This document shows positions 33,333-45,900 of a stretch of 64,000 bases of DNA, one piece after another. The notes under the pieces were generated by a model, which saw only the letters and a program-made list of their open reading frames with translations, searched no databases and was not told where the DNA came from. The translations under genes and the position numbers were made by a program. Source of the stretch: Gordionus sp. m RMFG-2023 (taxonomy: Eukaryota; Nematomorpha; Gordioida; Chordodea; Parachordodidae); contig NC_088776.1 of the NCBI RefSeq assembly GCF_954871325.1, forward strand, positions 63,698,954 through 63,762,953, given 5' to 3'. The number at the start of each line of letters is the position of its first letter. The stretch's first letter is position 1.

Positions 33333-35508
33333 ATGGCACAAAGGAGGGTTAAGATATCTATTTTAAAAAAATCTAAAGGCTTAAGAAGATATATTTCTTG
33401 CTGAAAAAAATTAGATTAGCCCCCTTTTTAAAAATATAGGCTTAAATCGATGCCTTTGACAACACTAAATATTTCCATTTAAAAAATAAAAGTCGGGGAA
33501 ATGTTAGAAAACTCAAAGAGATCTTATTTATAATTTTCTGCTTGTCACACTTTAAACATGAAATTTAAACCATTATTGATTATACAAATAATGGGAAAAG
33601 AGATTTTCACTTAGCAGCTTAATCTTTGGTCGCGTAGGTCAAATATAATAGATTAATACCTCGATATATAATAAGAAAATATGATATAAAAAAATAATTA
33701 AATATTTTGCGATTTATTTTACCGGGGTTAGTGTGAATACCTTTTTATAAATTGTGGAATATAAAAAAATTTTGACAATTTTCCTACCCTTAAATATGTA
33801 GTGTTTTAGATTCCTTGAGTTTTAGGGAGTTGTCTAATAATCCCTCTTACCTCTTCCCTAGTCCCATGTTTATGTTTGAGAAGTAGTTTTATTATTTATA
33901 GTGAGTTAATAAAACTTCTATATTTAATATACTAATATGTTAGGGTCATTCGTTGTTTTCTCCAGCATTATGTTATTTTTATTTATTTTTTTTTTACTAA
34001 TTATTATAATTTATATCGAGCTGAGTTTAAATCCAAAGAAATTTGATTTTTTTTTAGCTAAAAAAAAATGTATACCATCTTTCTATTTAGAGAATCAATT
34101 AATATTTAAACAAATTTTTAATTTTATAAATATAGATCGGTTTTTGGGGAAAATTAATCTAAATTAAAGGTATATATCATTCAAATCTTTACGTAAAAAA
34201 TGGTTTGTGGAAATAATTTACATGTGCTTCAAAACACATTTCTGAAGAAATTATATTGCCAAATATGTTAAATATTTGGCATCCTACAAAGTAAAATAAC
34301 AGTTTACTAAAACGCCCTCATCAAATTACATATTTTATTTGCCCTTTAAACTAATCTAAATCGTATCCTCAATTACAAAGAAAATATAACAAGTAAATAT
34401 AATTACTGTAATCACGTGGTGGAAAAGTTATTTTCGGGAATGGTCTACTACTCACTATGGGGAAAAAAAATAATATGAAAATGGAATATAACTGTAATTG
34501 TCAAAAAAATTTGATACCAAATTGATAATAATTCCTCAATATCTTGTTTAATAACCAAAATTAGAATTAGCGAATGACCAGTTATTTCAAAAATAGTGTT
34601 CAATTTAAGCTCCAATCAGCTGTTCTATTGTTTAAAAAAAACCCTCAGATCAATATCATTGGCATAATTGTATAAATATGGAGAGTTGGTTCTTAGATGG
34701 GTTGATAGTTTTATACTCTGCCATAGATTTATATCAATTATTGCATATGAAACACATTACTATAAAAATAATTCTTAATTTATTAAATTAAATCAGAAAA
34801 TTTATGTTCAAATGTGGTGTTTATTTGGTTTCTACTATGAATATTCTAATTTTATATAATAAAATATAGTATAAAATATAATAAATTTTATTTGTGACTT
34901 TAATTTATATGTTTATACTCAAATAATAGAATACTATTAAAATATATATATATGTGTATATTAATAATAAGAAAATATGATATAAAATACGAATTAAATA
35001 TTTTGTGATAATATTATACCGAATTTGGTGTAAATACCTTTTATATAATAGTCGAATATATAAAAAAATATTATAATTTTCCTGCCCTTAAAAATGTAGT
35101 TTTTAGAATTTCTTAAGTTTTAAGCAGTTGTCTAATATTCCCAACCACCCCTCTCTTCCTGGCTTAAGAGTAGTCTTTTCAATATTTAATACTAATATGT
35201 TAGCATCCTGCTTTTCTCCAGCGGTATGTCATTTTATTTTATTTTTTACTTTTAAATAATTTATATTATAGAAATAGTTTTTATTAAATTTTAAAAAATT
35301 TGATTTTTTTTGCTTTATAAAATCCACCCTTTTTTTTTCTATTTTAAAGAATTAACTTTTTAAAGTAATTTTTATATTTTATAAATAGATCTTTGGCCAA
35401 AATTGATCTAAATTAACTGTATAAGTTTAAGTCTTTGTGTAAAAAAATGGTTTAGAAATATTTTTCAGATGCTCAATAAAATATATAAATTCAAAAATAA
35501 ATGACACT

Positions 35509-35670
35509 TTTCTTTTCTCTTCTCTTCTTTTCTCTTCTCTTCTCTTATCTTATCTTCTCTTCTCTTCTCTTCTCTTCTCTTCTCTTCTCTTCTCTTCTCT
35601 TCTCTTCTCTTCTCTTCTCTTCTCTTCTCTTCTCTTCTCTTCTCTTCTCTTCTCTCCTCTCCTCTCCTCT
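35509..35670. repeat. (TTCTC)n pentanucleotide array
   Basis: About 30 units ending in a few CCTCT variants. It occupies the position in the fourth family-R unit where the fifth unit carries (GAAA)n. Confidence 0.95.
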
Positions 35671-35749
35671 CGTTGGCGAAAATTTTTTATCGACAAATAT
35701 GACAAATGGCATCCTACAAGTATCCACAGTTTTTAATTGTTCTCATGAA

Positions 35750-35950
35750 TAGTGTTGCTAAAGGGTTCATTCTGAGCCAATTTTTTAAAAACGGCTAACT
35801 CAATACTTTAGCCAGAAAAATATTGTCTAAACCTTAAAATTTCACTAATATTATGCTTAGATCTTTGTGCCTTCTATGAACAAGATCTTCAGGCTTGTTT
35901 AATATTTTTATGGATAAAATATCGAGTTAGCCGTTTAAAAAAAAATCTAC
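35750..35950. repeat. MITE family A, copy 4
   Basis: Begins TAGTGTTGCTAAAGGGTTC. The interior TTTAGCCAGAAAAATATTG and CTTCAGGCTTG is shared with the other copies, and AAATATCGAGTTAGCCGTTTA lies near the right end. It is inserted in the fourth family-R unit. Confidence 0.65.
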
Positions 35951-36722
35951 TCTTCTATGACATAATATATTTTAACCTTAAAAACTAAATCTAAATTATA
36001 CCCTTAATATAAGAAAGAAAATATAACATATGACAATAATTACTGTATTCTTTGGGTGGAAAAGTTATTTTCGGAAATAGTCGACTCACTATGGAAAAAA
36101 AAAATATAAAAATTGAATATAATTGTTATCATCAAAAATTGAAAATCAAAATAGTAGAATATTTTTTTTGATCTTTTATACTTTACGTATTTTGGATTTA
36201 CAAAAAAACGTATTAAAAAAATATACTTGTTTATTCTTTATTTTTAATTGGATATATATAATTTACCAATTAGAGCAGCAAAATTATTGGACATACATTA
36301 TGACATAAAATTCGGCAACAAAAAATAAATTAATATCGCCAGTTGACTATTATAGTGGTCTATCTCCACTTTTTTTTTTATCAAAAGGATCAGTTCTTCA
36401 TTAGAACTTTGGAAAATATCACCCTGGAATGGTTTTTATCCACCTTATTATTAATTATTTTTCATGTCTTAATTTTTTGACAATAGTTTTCACGTGTTCC
36501 ATACATACCCTATAACCAATAAACATTATAATATCAGATATGAAAATAATAAGTATATATTTTGTAAATCATTTTACCGGGGTTGGTATGAGCACCTTTT
36601 TATAGTTGAATTTTTTTTTGCCTCCTAACATGTTGTGTGTGTGTGGCTTCCTTAAGTTTAAAAAAATTTCTAATAAATAAACCCCCCCCTAAACACCTCT
36701 CGTTTATGCTATGTGTCTTTGG

Positions 36723-36894
36723 CAGAGTTGTTAAAGGATCTAGATACAAGTATATCTAGATCCTGTATCTAGACATAAAAATGTGGTATCTGTATCTAGA
36801 TAGAATTTTGATTAAAATATTTGTATCTAGATATTATTTTAGACGATGTATCTGTATCTAGATCCATTTTAAAAAGTATCTTTTAACAACTCTG
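36723..36894. repeat. hAT-type MITE of 172 bp with an 8-bp target duplication
   Basis: The ends are CAGAGTTGTTAAAGGATC and (reverse complement) CAGAGTTGTTAAAAGATAC. The interior is dominated by repeats of TATCTAGATAC. It is flanked by GTCTTTGG (36715-36722) and GTCTTTAG (36895-36902), an 8-bp duplication with one mismatch. The first bases resemble those of MITE family A. It lies in the fifth family-R unit. Confidence 0.8.
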
Positions 36895-37300
36895 GTCTTT
36901 AGTGATACATTTTGGTAGTAGTTATATCATGCGCTTGATAGATAATAGATAAAATCAACTGTAGACTGTAAAATATAACATTGTGTAATAAATTAATATT
37001 TATTTTTTTTTCATTATAAATACTAATATGTTAGAGTCAAATGTGTCTTTTTCTCCAGCGATATATAATTTTTTTTCCCACTATATTGAGCTACTATTTT
37101 TTTTTTAAATTCGAAAAAAAATTGGTTCTTTGCGGAGAGCGATTTTAAGAGAAATAATTTAGCCAAATCGTTTTTGATTTATAAAATTCGTAGAAAAAAA
37201 ATTAAGGCGAATTTAAAGAACTTAGCTCAAATTTTTATGTCAAAAATGGTTTTTGAAAGTATTTATCGCATGATTCAAAAATCTGATTTTTTTTAAATTT

Positions 37301-37613
<313 letters not shown>

Positions 37614-37704
37614 ATAAAGCAACAAAAATAATTACTGTATTCTTTGGGTAGAGAAGTTATTTTTCGTAATCTAGTAGTCGCTGTTATATATATCAAATTC
37701 AAGT

Positions 37705-37835
37705 AAAAGGGGTGATAAATGTCACAAAAAAAACTATAGTTAAGGTCACGGTGGTTTGGTCTTTGGTTCAGACCATAACGGTTCTCAGAAAAACCAGACA
37801 AGACCAAGTCCAAGTGTAAAAAATGCACTTAGAAT
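37705..37835. repeat. Possible transposon remnant with internal dyad symmetry
   Basis: GGTGGTTTGGTCTTTGGT on the left and (reverse complement) ACTTGGTCTTGTCTGGTT on the right surround CAGACCATAACGGTTCTC. Base composition differs from the surroundings. The family is not determined. Confidence 0.3.
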
Positions 37836-38799
37836 TAGTTATCGATTAAACAAACAGTGGCTGGAGAGTGGACATTGACTAATCTAGGAATGTTCCTACA
37901 TTGCATATTTAATGTTATCATTCATCTTCATAATAATAATTTAATTAATTATTTTTTTTGACTTAAATATTGGATTATTAGCTTAGAAACCACTAAACCT
38001 ATGGTTATAAAAAAAAAAGTGATATTGATATATTTTTGTATATACTTTTCGATTTCTTCTTCCCTTTTTTCGTGCCTAAATACAACGGTAAAATTAAATA
38101 TTGAAAGAGAGGAGACAAATGGCATAAATCTAATCGTATTCTTAGGATCAAAGAAAAATTGGGGAAATATAATATATATAAAAATTTTTTTAATTAAATA
38201 TTAAACAAAATGTAAGGTTATAATTTTACATTTTACGTCATTTTGTTTCAAAATTCTTAAGGGAAGAACTTCTTAAGACACTAGAATCTCCTGATAAGTG
38301 TCTCCTCCTTTAACCTAAATTTATGGCAATAAATTTCTCTAAGCATAACTTTAACTTAACCACTAGGACCCGCGAAAGGTAAATTAATTTGATTTTTATA
38401 ATTATTATAGTGAATTTAATATCTCCATTAAGATTCGAATTTTTTTTAAAAACTATATACATGTATATATATATATATATTAAGAATTAAGTAACATGTA
38501 ACATTAAAAAAAGTAATATAATTTATTTTTTTTTGTATGATAAACCTTTTTCGAAAGACTTGCTCATTTTTGGGATAAGTTTCAGTTCTTTAAACGATGA
38601 TAAATTAAATAGTTAATTATACATTATAATGAATTTGGTTAAAAAGATGGACTGAAACTAAAGTTGTATTTTCATATTAAAATAGACCATTTCTACCAAC
38701 TATATCTTCTTTAAAATGATAAAAACTATTTATTTTTATTTTTTTGTAGATTCCATGTTTTCTCTTATCCGATTAGGGTCTCGTTTTTAGCTCACATCC
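37836..38799. other. Intergenic AT-rich DNA
   Basis: No supported gene. A 67-codon frame at 38001 has a hydrophobic start, but no homologue is recognised and no support is visible. Confidence 0.35.
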
Positions 38800-38807
38800 T
38801 TAATTGC

Positions 38808-39009
38808 GAGTGTTTGTTGAACTGCTCAATTTTGGAGGGCGATTTTTTTTAAAACGGCTAACTCAATATTTTAGCCAGAAAAAATATTGCCTAAACCTGG
38901 AAATTTCGATAATATATGTCTAAGACCTTTGTATACCTTCTATAGCAAAATCTTCGACTATGCCTAAGATTGTTCTGGATAAAATATTGAGTACCGTTTA
39001 AGAACACTA
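38808..39009. repeat. MITE family A, copy 5, with a perfect 8-bp target duplication
   Basis: Flanked by TTAATTGC at 38800-38807 and 39010-39017. The left end is GAGTGTTTGTTGAACTGCTC and the right end in reverse complement is TAGTGTTCTTAAACGG. The interior (TTTAGCCAGAAAAAATATTG, then CTAAACCTGGAAATTTCG) is shared with the family. This copy sets the family ends and its hAT-like 8-bp duplication. Confidence 0.8.
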
Positions 39010-39190
39010 TTAATTGCAAATGTTAAAAAGTTCAAAAGTGTAAAAAAATCATTTGTTATCTCAATTGCAGGCATTTAAAAAAAATGACATCGAATGCTAG
39101 GATTGAGTGACATCTCACTCACTGTGCAAAATAAATTGACAAGATTGTATTAATTTCGATTACGAATTTTTCCCCATCCGAAACAATGAT

Positions 39191-40260
39191 TAATTTTTAG
39201 TGGCTGATAAAATAATCGCAAGATTTAACTTGATTGATTGCGGTGACGTGTATTATAGATGGTACTGACAGTCGGCATATCTGAGAATTTTCGCAAAGCT
39301 GAAATATAATAAATTTTAATAAAAAAAAACATCTTAGGGTGATGATGAATTGAAAGGTTTAATTACTTGGTTGTGTTTGTATAGTATTTCTATTAACCAC
39401 CTTCGAAGATGTAGCTAGTTTCATTCTGTGATCTTAAAAATTATAATAATATTTATCAATTTTAATTTTTATAAAATATTAGGGAGATTTATACTTGATA
39501 GTGAACGACTAGATTTAATCGACTGAGTGGAGCGGCTGGTACTAACAGTTGACAAATCTTGAAATATTCGCCAAGCTGAAATATAAAAAATTTTAAAAAC
39601 ATCTTAGGGAACGAAATGAATGGGGTCTATTACTTGGCTGGGTTTGTATAGTATTTCTATTAACCACCTTCGAAGATGTAGCTAATTTCATTCTGTGATC
39701 TTAAAAAATTATAATAATTTTTATCAATTTTATTTTTAAAAAAATTTTTTAGGGAGATTTATATTTGTTGGCAAAGCAGGAATTCTTCGCCAACCTGTAA
39801 TACGATAAATTTTAATATTAAAAAAAATCATGGTCTTATTACTTGGGTGTGTTTGTTGTTTAGTATTTTTTCTATTAACCACATGTGAAGAAGTAGGTAG
39901 TTTTATTCCGTTATCTTGAAAGTTAAATAATATTTATCAATTTTAATTTTATAAAAAGAATTAAATGAGATTTATACTTGATCGTGAATGAGTAGATTTA
40001 CTTGACTGAGTGGAGCGGAGTATATTATAACTGGTACTAGCGAGTGGCACAACTGAGAATTTTCGCAAAACTGAAATATAATTATTTTTATTTACAAAAA
40101 AAAACATCTAAGGTAATGAATCGAATGATTCTCTATTACTTGATTGCGTTGGTATATAATTTCTATTGATGACATTTGAAGTAGGCAGTTTTATTCCTTG
40201 ATCTTAAAATTAAATAATATTTTATCAATTTTATTTTATTTTATTTTATTTTTTTAAAAA
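39191..40260. repeat. Old tandem array, four diverged units of about 275 bp
   Basis: Repeated landmarks: GAATTTTCGCAAAGCTGAAATATAAT at about 39280, 39560, 39785 and 40060, CATCTTAGGG, TATTTCTATTAACCACCTTCGAAG, and TTTATACTTGAT-GTGAA. The landmarks TTTACTTGA, GAAAATCTTCG and AGCTATAAATAT of the main satellite are recognisable in weaker form, suggesting common descent. Confidence 0.7.
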
Positions 40261-40499
40261 AATATGGGCGATTTTTTATTATTGATTATCAGTGAACATA
40301 TTATGTAAGCAATGATAAATTGTGTCATTGGTTAATTGACATCTTGTCCACGATTTCTGACATGTAAAAAATTCGGCATTAAACATATGGCTCAAAACAC
40401 TCCTAGGTTAAAGATTAATTATATTATAGAGAGGGAAATCACAACGAAGAGATGGTAGTTGTTTACTGTTGAGAACCAAAAATGATAAATACCACAACA

Positions 40500-41270
40500 A
40501 TACCCTAAACAACGTGTTAGGTATGGTGCATCATTGACATATTGAAAAATGGTAGAAATGAAGATGAGGGCATGACGATACGCGTGGTGACCTAATAATA
40601 AACCAAGATATATTAACATAGGTCGAAAATGTAGAGAAATGCCAGGAATAACACGATATGCCTCAAAAGACATTAATTCAAAATTGGCTAGAACCACCAG
40701 AAGAATGGCACCAAGCACATATTGATTATTCTGGACCATTAAAATCATTATTGGTTGGCTAGTGATAGATGTTAGAAGTCGCTGGCCAGAGACAGTTCCC
40801 ATGATTATCACTACAATTGAAAGCACGATAAAACGGATTTCCCTAAGATAATCGTATCTGATAACGGGCCACAATTCAGAAGTAAAGAATTTAATGATTT
40901 TTGGGAAAAAAACGAAATATGATTAGGGCACAAAAGTCAATACCATCCTCAGACTAACGGTATAAGAGCATGGGTGATTTACAAAATAGTTTAACTATAT
41001 TTCTATATATTAACCGAAATACACCAATGGCAGAAAATGAAGAAATTTCTGCCGAAATATTTCTAAATTTTAAATGTAGGGGATAGTTAGACCAAATATT
41101 AGAAGTGGAGAACAAATAGGAAAAGTCAGAATAATACATTCAAATACACAAAACAAATAAAGAAGTGTGGTCACCTATTTATGATAATAAACAGAAAAAA
41201 AAATAGGAAAACGCCATAATTAAAAGCATACCTCAGACATTACGATATGAAGTAGGTATGATGGATAAAA
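40500..41270 (+). mobile_element. Ty3/gypsy LTR-retrotransposon fossil, integrase region only
   Basis: Recognisable in order on the + strand: the zinc-binding HHCC-type start of integrase, the catalytic-core opening EPPEEWHQAHIDYSGPL, VIDVRSRWPE, a TTIEST segment, the ITDNGPQF-like block and a YHPQTNG-like block. No gag, protease or reverse transcriptase is recognised nearby and no paired LTRs were found. It is broken, with more than half a dozen disruptions, and looks old. It lies between two blocks of decayed satellite, so it was probably inserted into the array. Confidence 0.75.
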
Positions 41271-41479
41271 CGATTATATGTCAAAAACCTTTTTCCATAT
41301 ATAAATTCTTTGAATTTTGTAGCTCCATATATGATGTCAAGAACTTCTCTCTTACACTTCGATCTTGTCAGTTAATATATTTTCGGTTCTCTCTTAATTG
41401 ATCAGTAAAATTCATAATATGGAAAAAAGGCTTACATACAAACAGAGCCACAAGTGATCAATGATTTTATATTATGATG

Positions 41480-41960
41480 GAAAAGATGTAAAATTTACTG
41501 AGAGAATGCTAAGATGGATAGGGAAACACGATATACAAGGAATATGAGATTTAGTGGTGAAAGTAGGTTTAATAAATATTCAGGACGGATAAAATATTAA
41601 ATATGCTTAAAAATTAAAAGATTTACTTGATCTTGTTTGTTGTGAACGGTCAACAAGGATAGTTGTGAAAGTTGATTTAACGAATATTACAGAAGCTTGA
41701 AATATCTTAAATTAATTATTTAAAATAAGATGATTTACTTGATAAAGGTCGTTTAAAACGGTCTACTGGAGTAGTTGTGAATGTTGGTTTAATAAATATT
41801 CTTGAAGCTTAAAATATGATAAATTTATTATTTAAAATAAGATGATTTACTTTTAGAATTTCGTTGAAATCGATCTATTGGATTAGTTGTGAATGTTGGT
41901 TTAAAAAATTTTTAAAAAAATTATATTGTTTGTATAAATTTAATAAATAACCAGATTAGA
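41480..41960. repeat. Decayed satellite units (about four, roughly 120 bp)
   Basis: Repeats of GATTTACTTGAT, TGTTGTGAACGGTCAACA, TAGTTGTGAATGTTGGTTTAAT, AATATTC-GAAGCTT and AAATATGATAAATTTATTATTT at about 120-bp spacing. These are clearly related to the 118/122-bp monomers of the main array but far more diverged. Confidence 0.75.
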
Positions 41961-42974
41961 TAAATATTAAATAAATTTTTTCAATAATTTAACAAATATT
42001 TGCTAAATCTATGTTTTTCCATATCAAATAAAAATTTTTAGTAAATTGTCTTTGTTAATATAGTATAATAGAAATTGTGTTAATGGTAAAATTATTGTAA
42101 TGAATTTAACTGATCGACAAACCAAGTAAATAAGTAGAAAGATATCATGGGTTTATTTGATATTGATTGGCCGAAACTAATATATAAAAAATATATTTCC
42201 AGCAGAATAGTTTTAGCTTTTATCTAACATAATTTTAAATCTTGTGTGGCCTCAAAAACTATTTTCTCTCCTTGAATTCACACACGCGATTAAAAATCTA
42301 TGACATAATTTTTAGAAAATGCTATAATAACTGAAAATAATACATATTATACAGAAAAACTTAGTAATAGTTTAGTAAAAAAATAACTTGAATATAATGT
42401 GCAGGATAATAATTTTATATATAAAATATCAGGAATATTTAAAAATAAAATTATATGTATATATAAATATATTAGGTAAAATTAGTCTTTGACGGGTATA
42501 GATTCTTAGGGAATAAATAACCTGTATATTATGTAAATATAAGATTTTCTCAAATATTTAATAGGCTAACTCAAAGTAAAATAAATCCCACTATTTAAGG
42601 AATACATAGGTAAGATGAGAATGGTGGCCGGTAAATCAATAAACAAAATATAAGAATAATATTCGTAATATGATAAACACTAAAATGTAAATAAAATATA
42701 AGTTGATATAATACTATATTTACCAGATAGGTTTTTTTAAAAAAAAAATTAAAATTAACAAATGTTATCTTTATTTCATAGGCATAATCGAAAATATATA
42801 ATATATATATCATAAAAATGGAAATGAGTTTGAAAATTGTTGTTAATAAAATAAAACAAAATAAAAATTAAACCTTTTTCATAGTATTTTAATAAAATTT
42901 ATTTAATAAAATATATTAAAGTAGAAAATTGGTGGTTATATATAATATATATTAATTATAAAAAATTATATTAT
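41961..42974. other. AT-rich spacer between old and homogeneous satellite
   Basis: No gene and no clear repeat beyond AT-rich low complexity. 42962-43015 already has a truncated satellite unit (ATCGAGTAGCTTCAAGTAT). Confidence 0.4.
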
Positions 42975-45900
42975 TAATAAATGGAATAACTTGATTATCG
43001 AGTAGCTTCAAGTATCGTATATTAATTATGATTAGAAAATAATAGATTTACTTGATGGTATGTGTTGAGAGCGGTCGACATCGGTAGTTTTGCGAGTTGG
43101 TATAGAAAATCTTCGAGTAGCTATAAATATGGTAAATTTATTATTTATTATGTTTATAAAATAAAAGGTTTACTTGATGGTGACTGTTGTGAACGGTCAA
43201 CATCGGTAATGATGCGAGTTGGTATAGAAAATCTTCGAGTAGCTATAAATATGTTAAATTTATTATTTATTATGTTTATAAAATAAAAGGTTTACTTGAT
43301 GGTGACTGTTGTGAACGGTCAACATCGGTAATGATGCGAGTTGGTATAGAAAATCTTCGAGTAGCTATAAATATGGTAAATTTATTATTTATTAGGCTTA
43401 TAAAATAAAAGGTTTACTTGATGGTGACTGTTGTGAACGGTCAACATCGGTAATGATGCGAGTTGGTATAGAAAATCTTCGAGTAGCTATAAATATGGTA
43501 AATTTATTATTTATTAGGCTTATAAAATAAAAGGTTTACTTGATGGTGACTGTTGTGAACGGTCAACATCGGTAATGATGCGAGTTGGTATAGAAAATCT
43601 TCGAGTAGCTATAAATATGGTAAATTTATTATTTATTAGGCTTATAAAATAAAAGGTTTACTTGATGGTGACTGTTGTGAACGGTCAATATCGGTAATGA
43701 TGCGAGTTTGTATAGAAAATCTTCGAGTAGCTATAAATATGGTAAATTTATTATTTATTAGGCTTATAAAATAAAAGGTTTACTTGAAGGTGACTGTTGT
43801 GAACGGTCAACATCGGTAATGAAGCGAGTTGGTATAGAAAATCTTCGAGTAGCTATATATATGGTAAATTTATTATTTATTAGGCTTATAAAATAAAAGG
43901 TTTACTTGATGGTGACTGTTGTGAACGGTCAACATCGGTAATGATGCGAGTTGGTATAGAAAATCTTCGAGTAGCTATAAATATGGTAAATTTATTATTA
44001 TGTTTATAAAATAAAAGGTTTACTTGATGGTGTCTGTTGAGAGCGGTCGACATCGGTAGTTTTGCGAGTTGGTATAGAAAATCTTCGAGTAGCTATAAGT
44101 ATGTTAAATTTATTATTTATTATGTTTATAAAATAAAAGGTTTACTTGATGGTGTCTGTTGTGAACGGTCAACATCGGTAGTGATGCGAGTTGGTATAGA
44201 AAATCTTCGAGTAGCTATAAATATGGTAAATTTATTATTATGTTTATAAAATAAAAGGTTTACTTGATGGTGTCTGTTGAGAGCGGTCGACATCGGTAGT
44301 TTTGCGAGTTGGTATAGAAAATCTTCGAGTAGCTATAAGTATGTTAAATTTATTATTTATTATGTTTATAAAATAAAAGGTTTACTTGATGGTGTCTGTT
44401 GTGAACGGTCAACATCGGTAGTGATGCGAGTTGGTATAGAAAATCTTCGAGTAGCTATAAATATGGTAAATTTATTATTATGTTTATAAAATAAAAGGTT
44501 TACTTGATGGTGTCTGTTGTGAACGGTCAACATCGGTAGTGATGCGAGTTGGTATAGAAAATCTTCGAGTAGCTATAAATATGTTAAATTTATTATTTAT
44601 TATGTTTATAAAATAAAAGGTTTACTTGATGGTGTCTGTTGTGAACGGTCAACATCGGTAGTGATGCGAGTTGGTATAGAAAATCTTCGAGTAGCTATAA
44701 ATATGGTAAATTTATTATTATGTTTATAAAATAAAAGGTTTACTTGATGGTGTCTGTTGAGAGCGGTCGACATCGGTAGTTTTGCGAGTTGGTATAGAAA
44801 ATCTTCGAGTAGCTATAAGTATGTTAAATTTATAATTTATTATGTTTTTAAAATAAAAGGTTTACTTGATGGTGTCTGTTGTGAACGGTCAACATCGGTA
44901 GTGATGCGAGTTGGTATAGAAAATCTTCGAGTAGCTATAAATATGGTAAATTTATTATTATGTTTATAAAATAAAAGGTTTACTTGATGGTGTCTGTTGA
45001 GAGCGGTCGACATCGGTAGTTTTGCGAGTTGGTATAGAAAATCTTCGAGTAGCTATAAATATGGTAAATTTATTATTATGTTTATAAAATAAAAGGTTTA
45101 GTTGATGGTGTCTGTTGAGAGCGGTCGACATCGGTAGTTTTGCGAGTTGGTATAGAAAATCTTCGAGTAGCTATAAGTATGTTAAATTTATTATTATGTT
45201 TATAAAATAAAAGGTTTACTTGATGGTGTCTGTTGTGAACGGTCAACATCGGTAGTGATGCGAGTTGGTATAGAAAATCTTGGAGTAGCTATAAATATGG
45301 TAAATTTATTATTATGTTTATAAAATAAAAGGTTTACTTGATGGTGTCTGTTGTGAACGGTCAACATCGGTAGTGATGCGAGTTGGTATAGAAAATCTTC
45401 GAGTAGCTATAAATATGGTAAATTTATTATTATGTTTATAAAATAAAAGGTTTACTTGATGGTGTCTGTTGTGAACGGTCAACATCGGTAGTGATGCGAG
45501 TTGGTATAGAAAATCTTCGAGTAGCTATAAATATGTTAAATTTATTATTTATTATGTTTATAAAATAAAAGGTTTACTTGATGGTGTCTGTTGTGAACGG
45601 TCAACATCGGTAGTGATGCGAGTTGGTATAGAAAATCTTCGAGTAGCTATAAATATGGTAAATTTATTATTTATTAGGCTTATAAAATAAAAGGTTTACT
45701 TGATGGTGACTGTTGTGAACGGTCAACATCGGTAGTGATGCGAGTTGGTATAGAAAATCTTCGAGTAGCTATAAATATGGTAAATTTATTATTATGTTTA
45801 TAAAATAAAAGGTTTACTTGATGGTGTCTGTTGAGAGCGGTCGACATCGGTAGTTTTGCGAGTTGGTATAGAAAATCTTCGAGTAGCTATAAGTATGTTA

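Noticed and set aside
40419-40874. 151-codon hydrophobic frame on the minus strand
   Set aside because: It is the antisense shadow of the Ty3/gypsy integrase fossil on the + strand.
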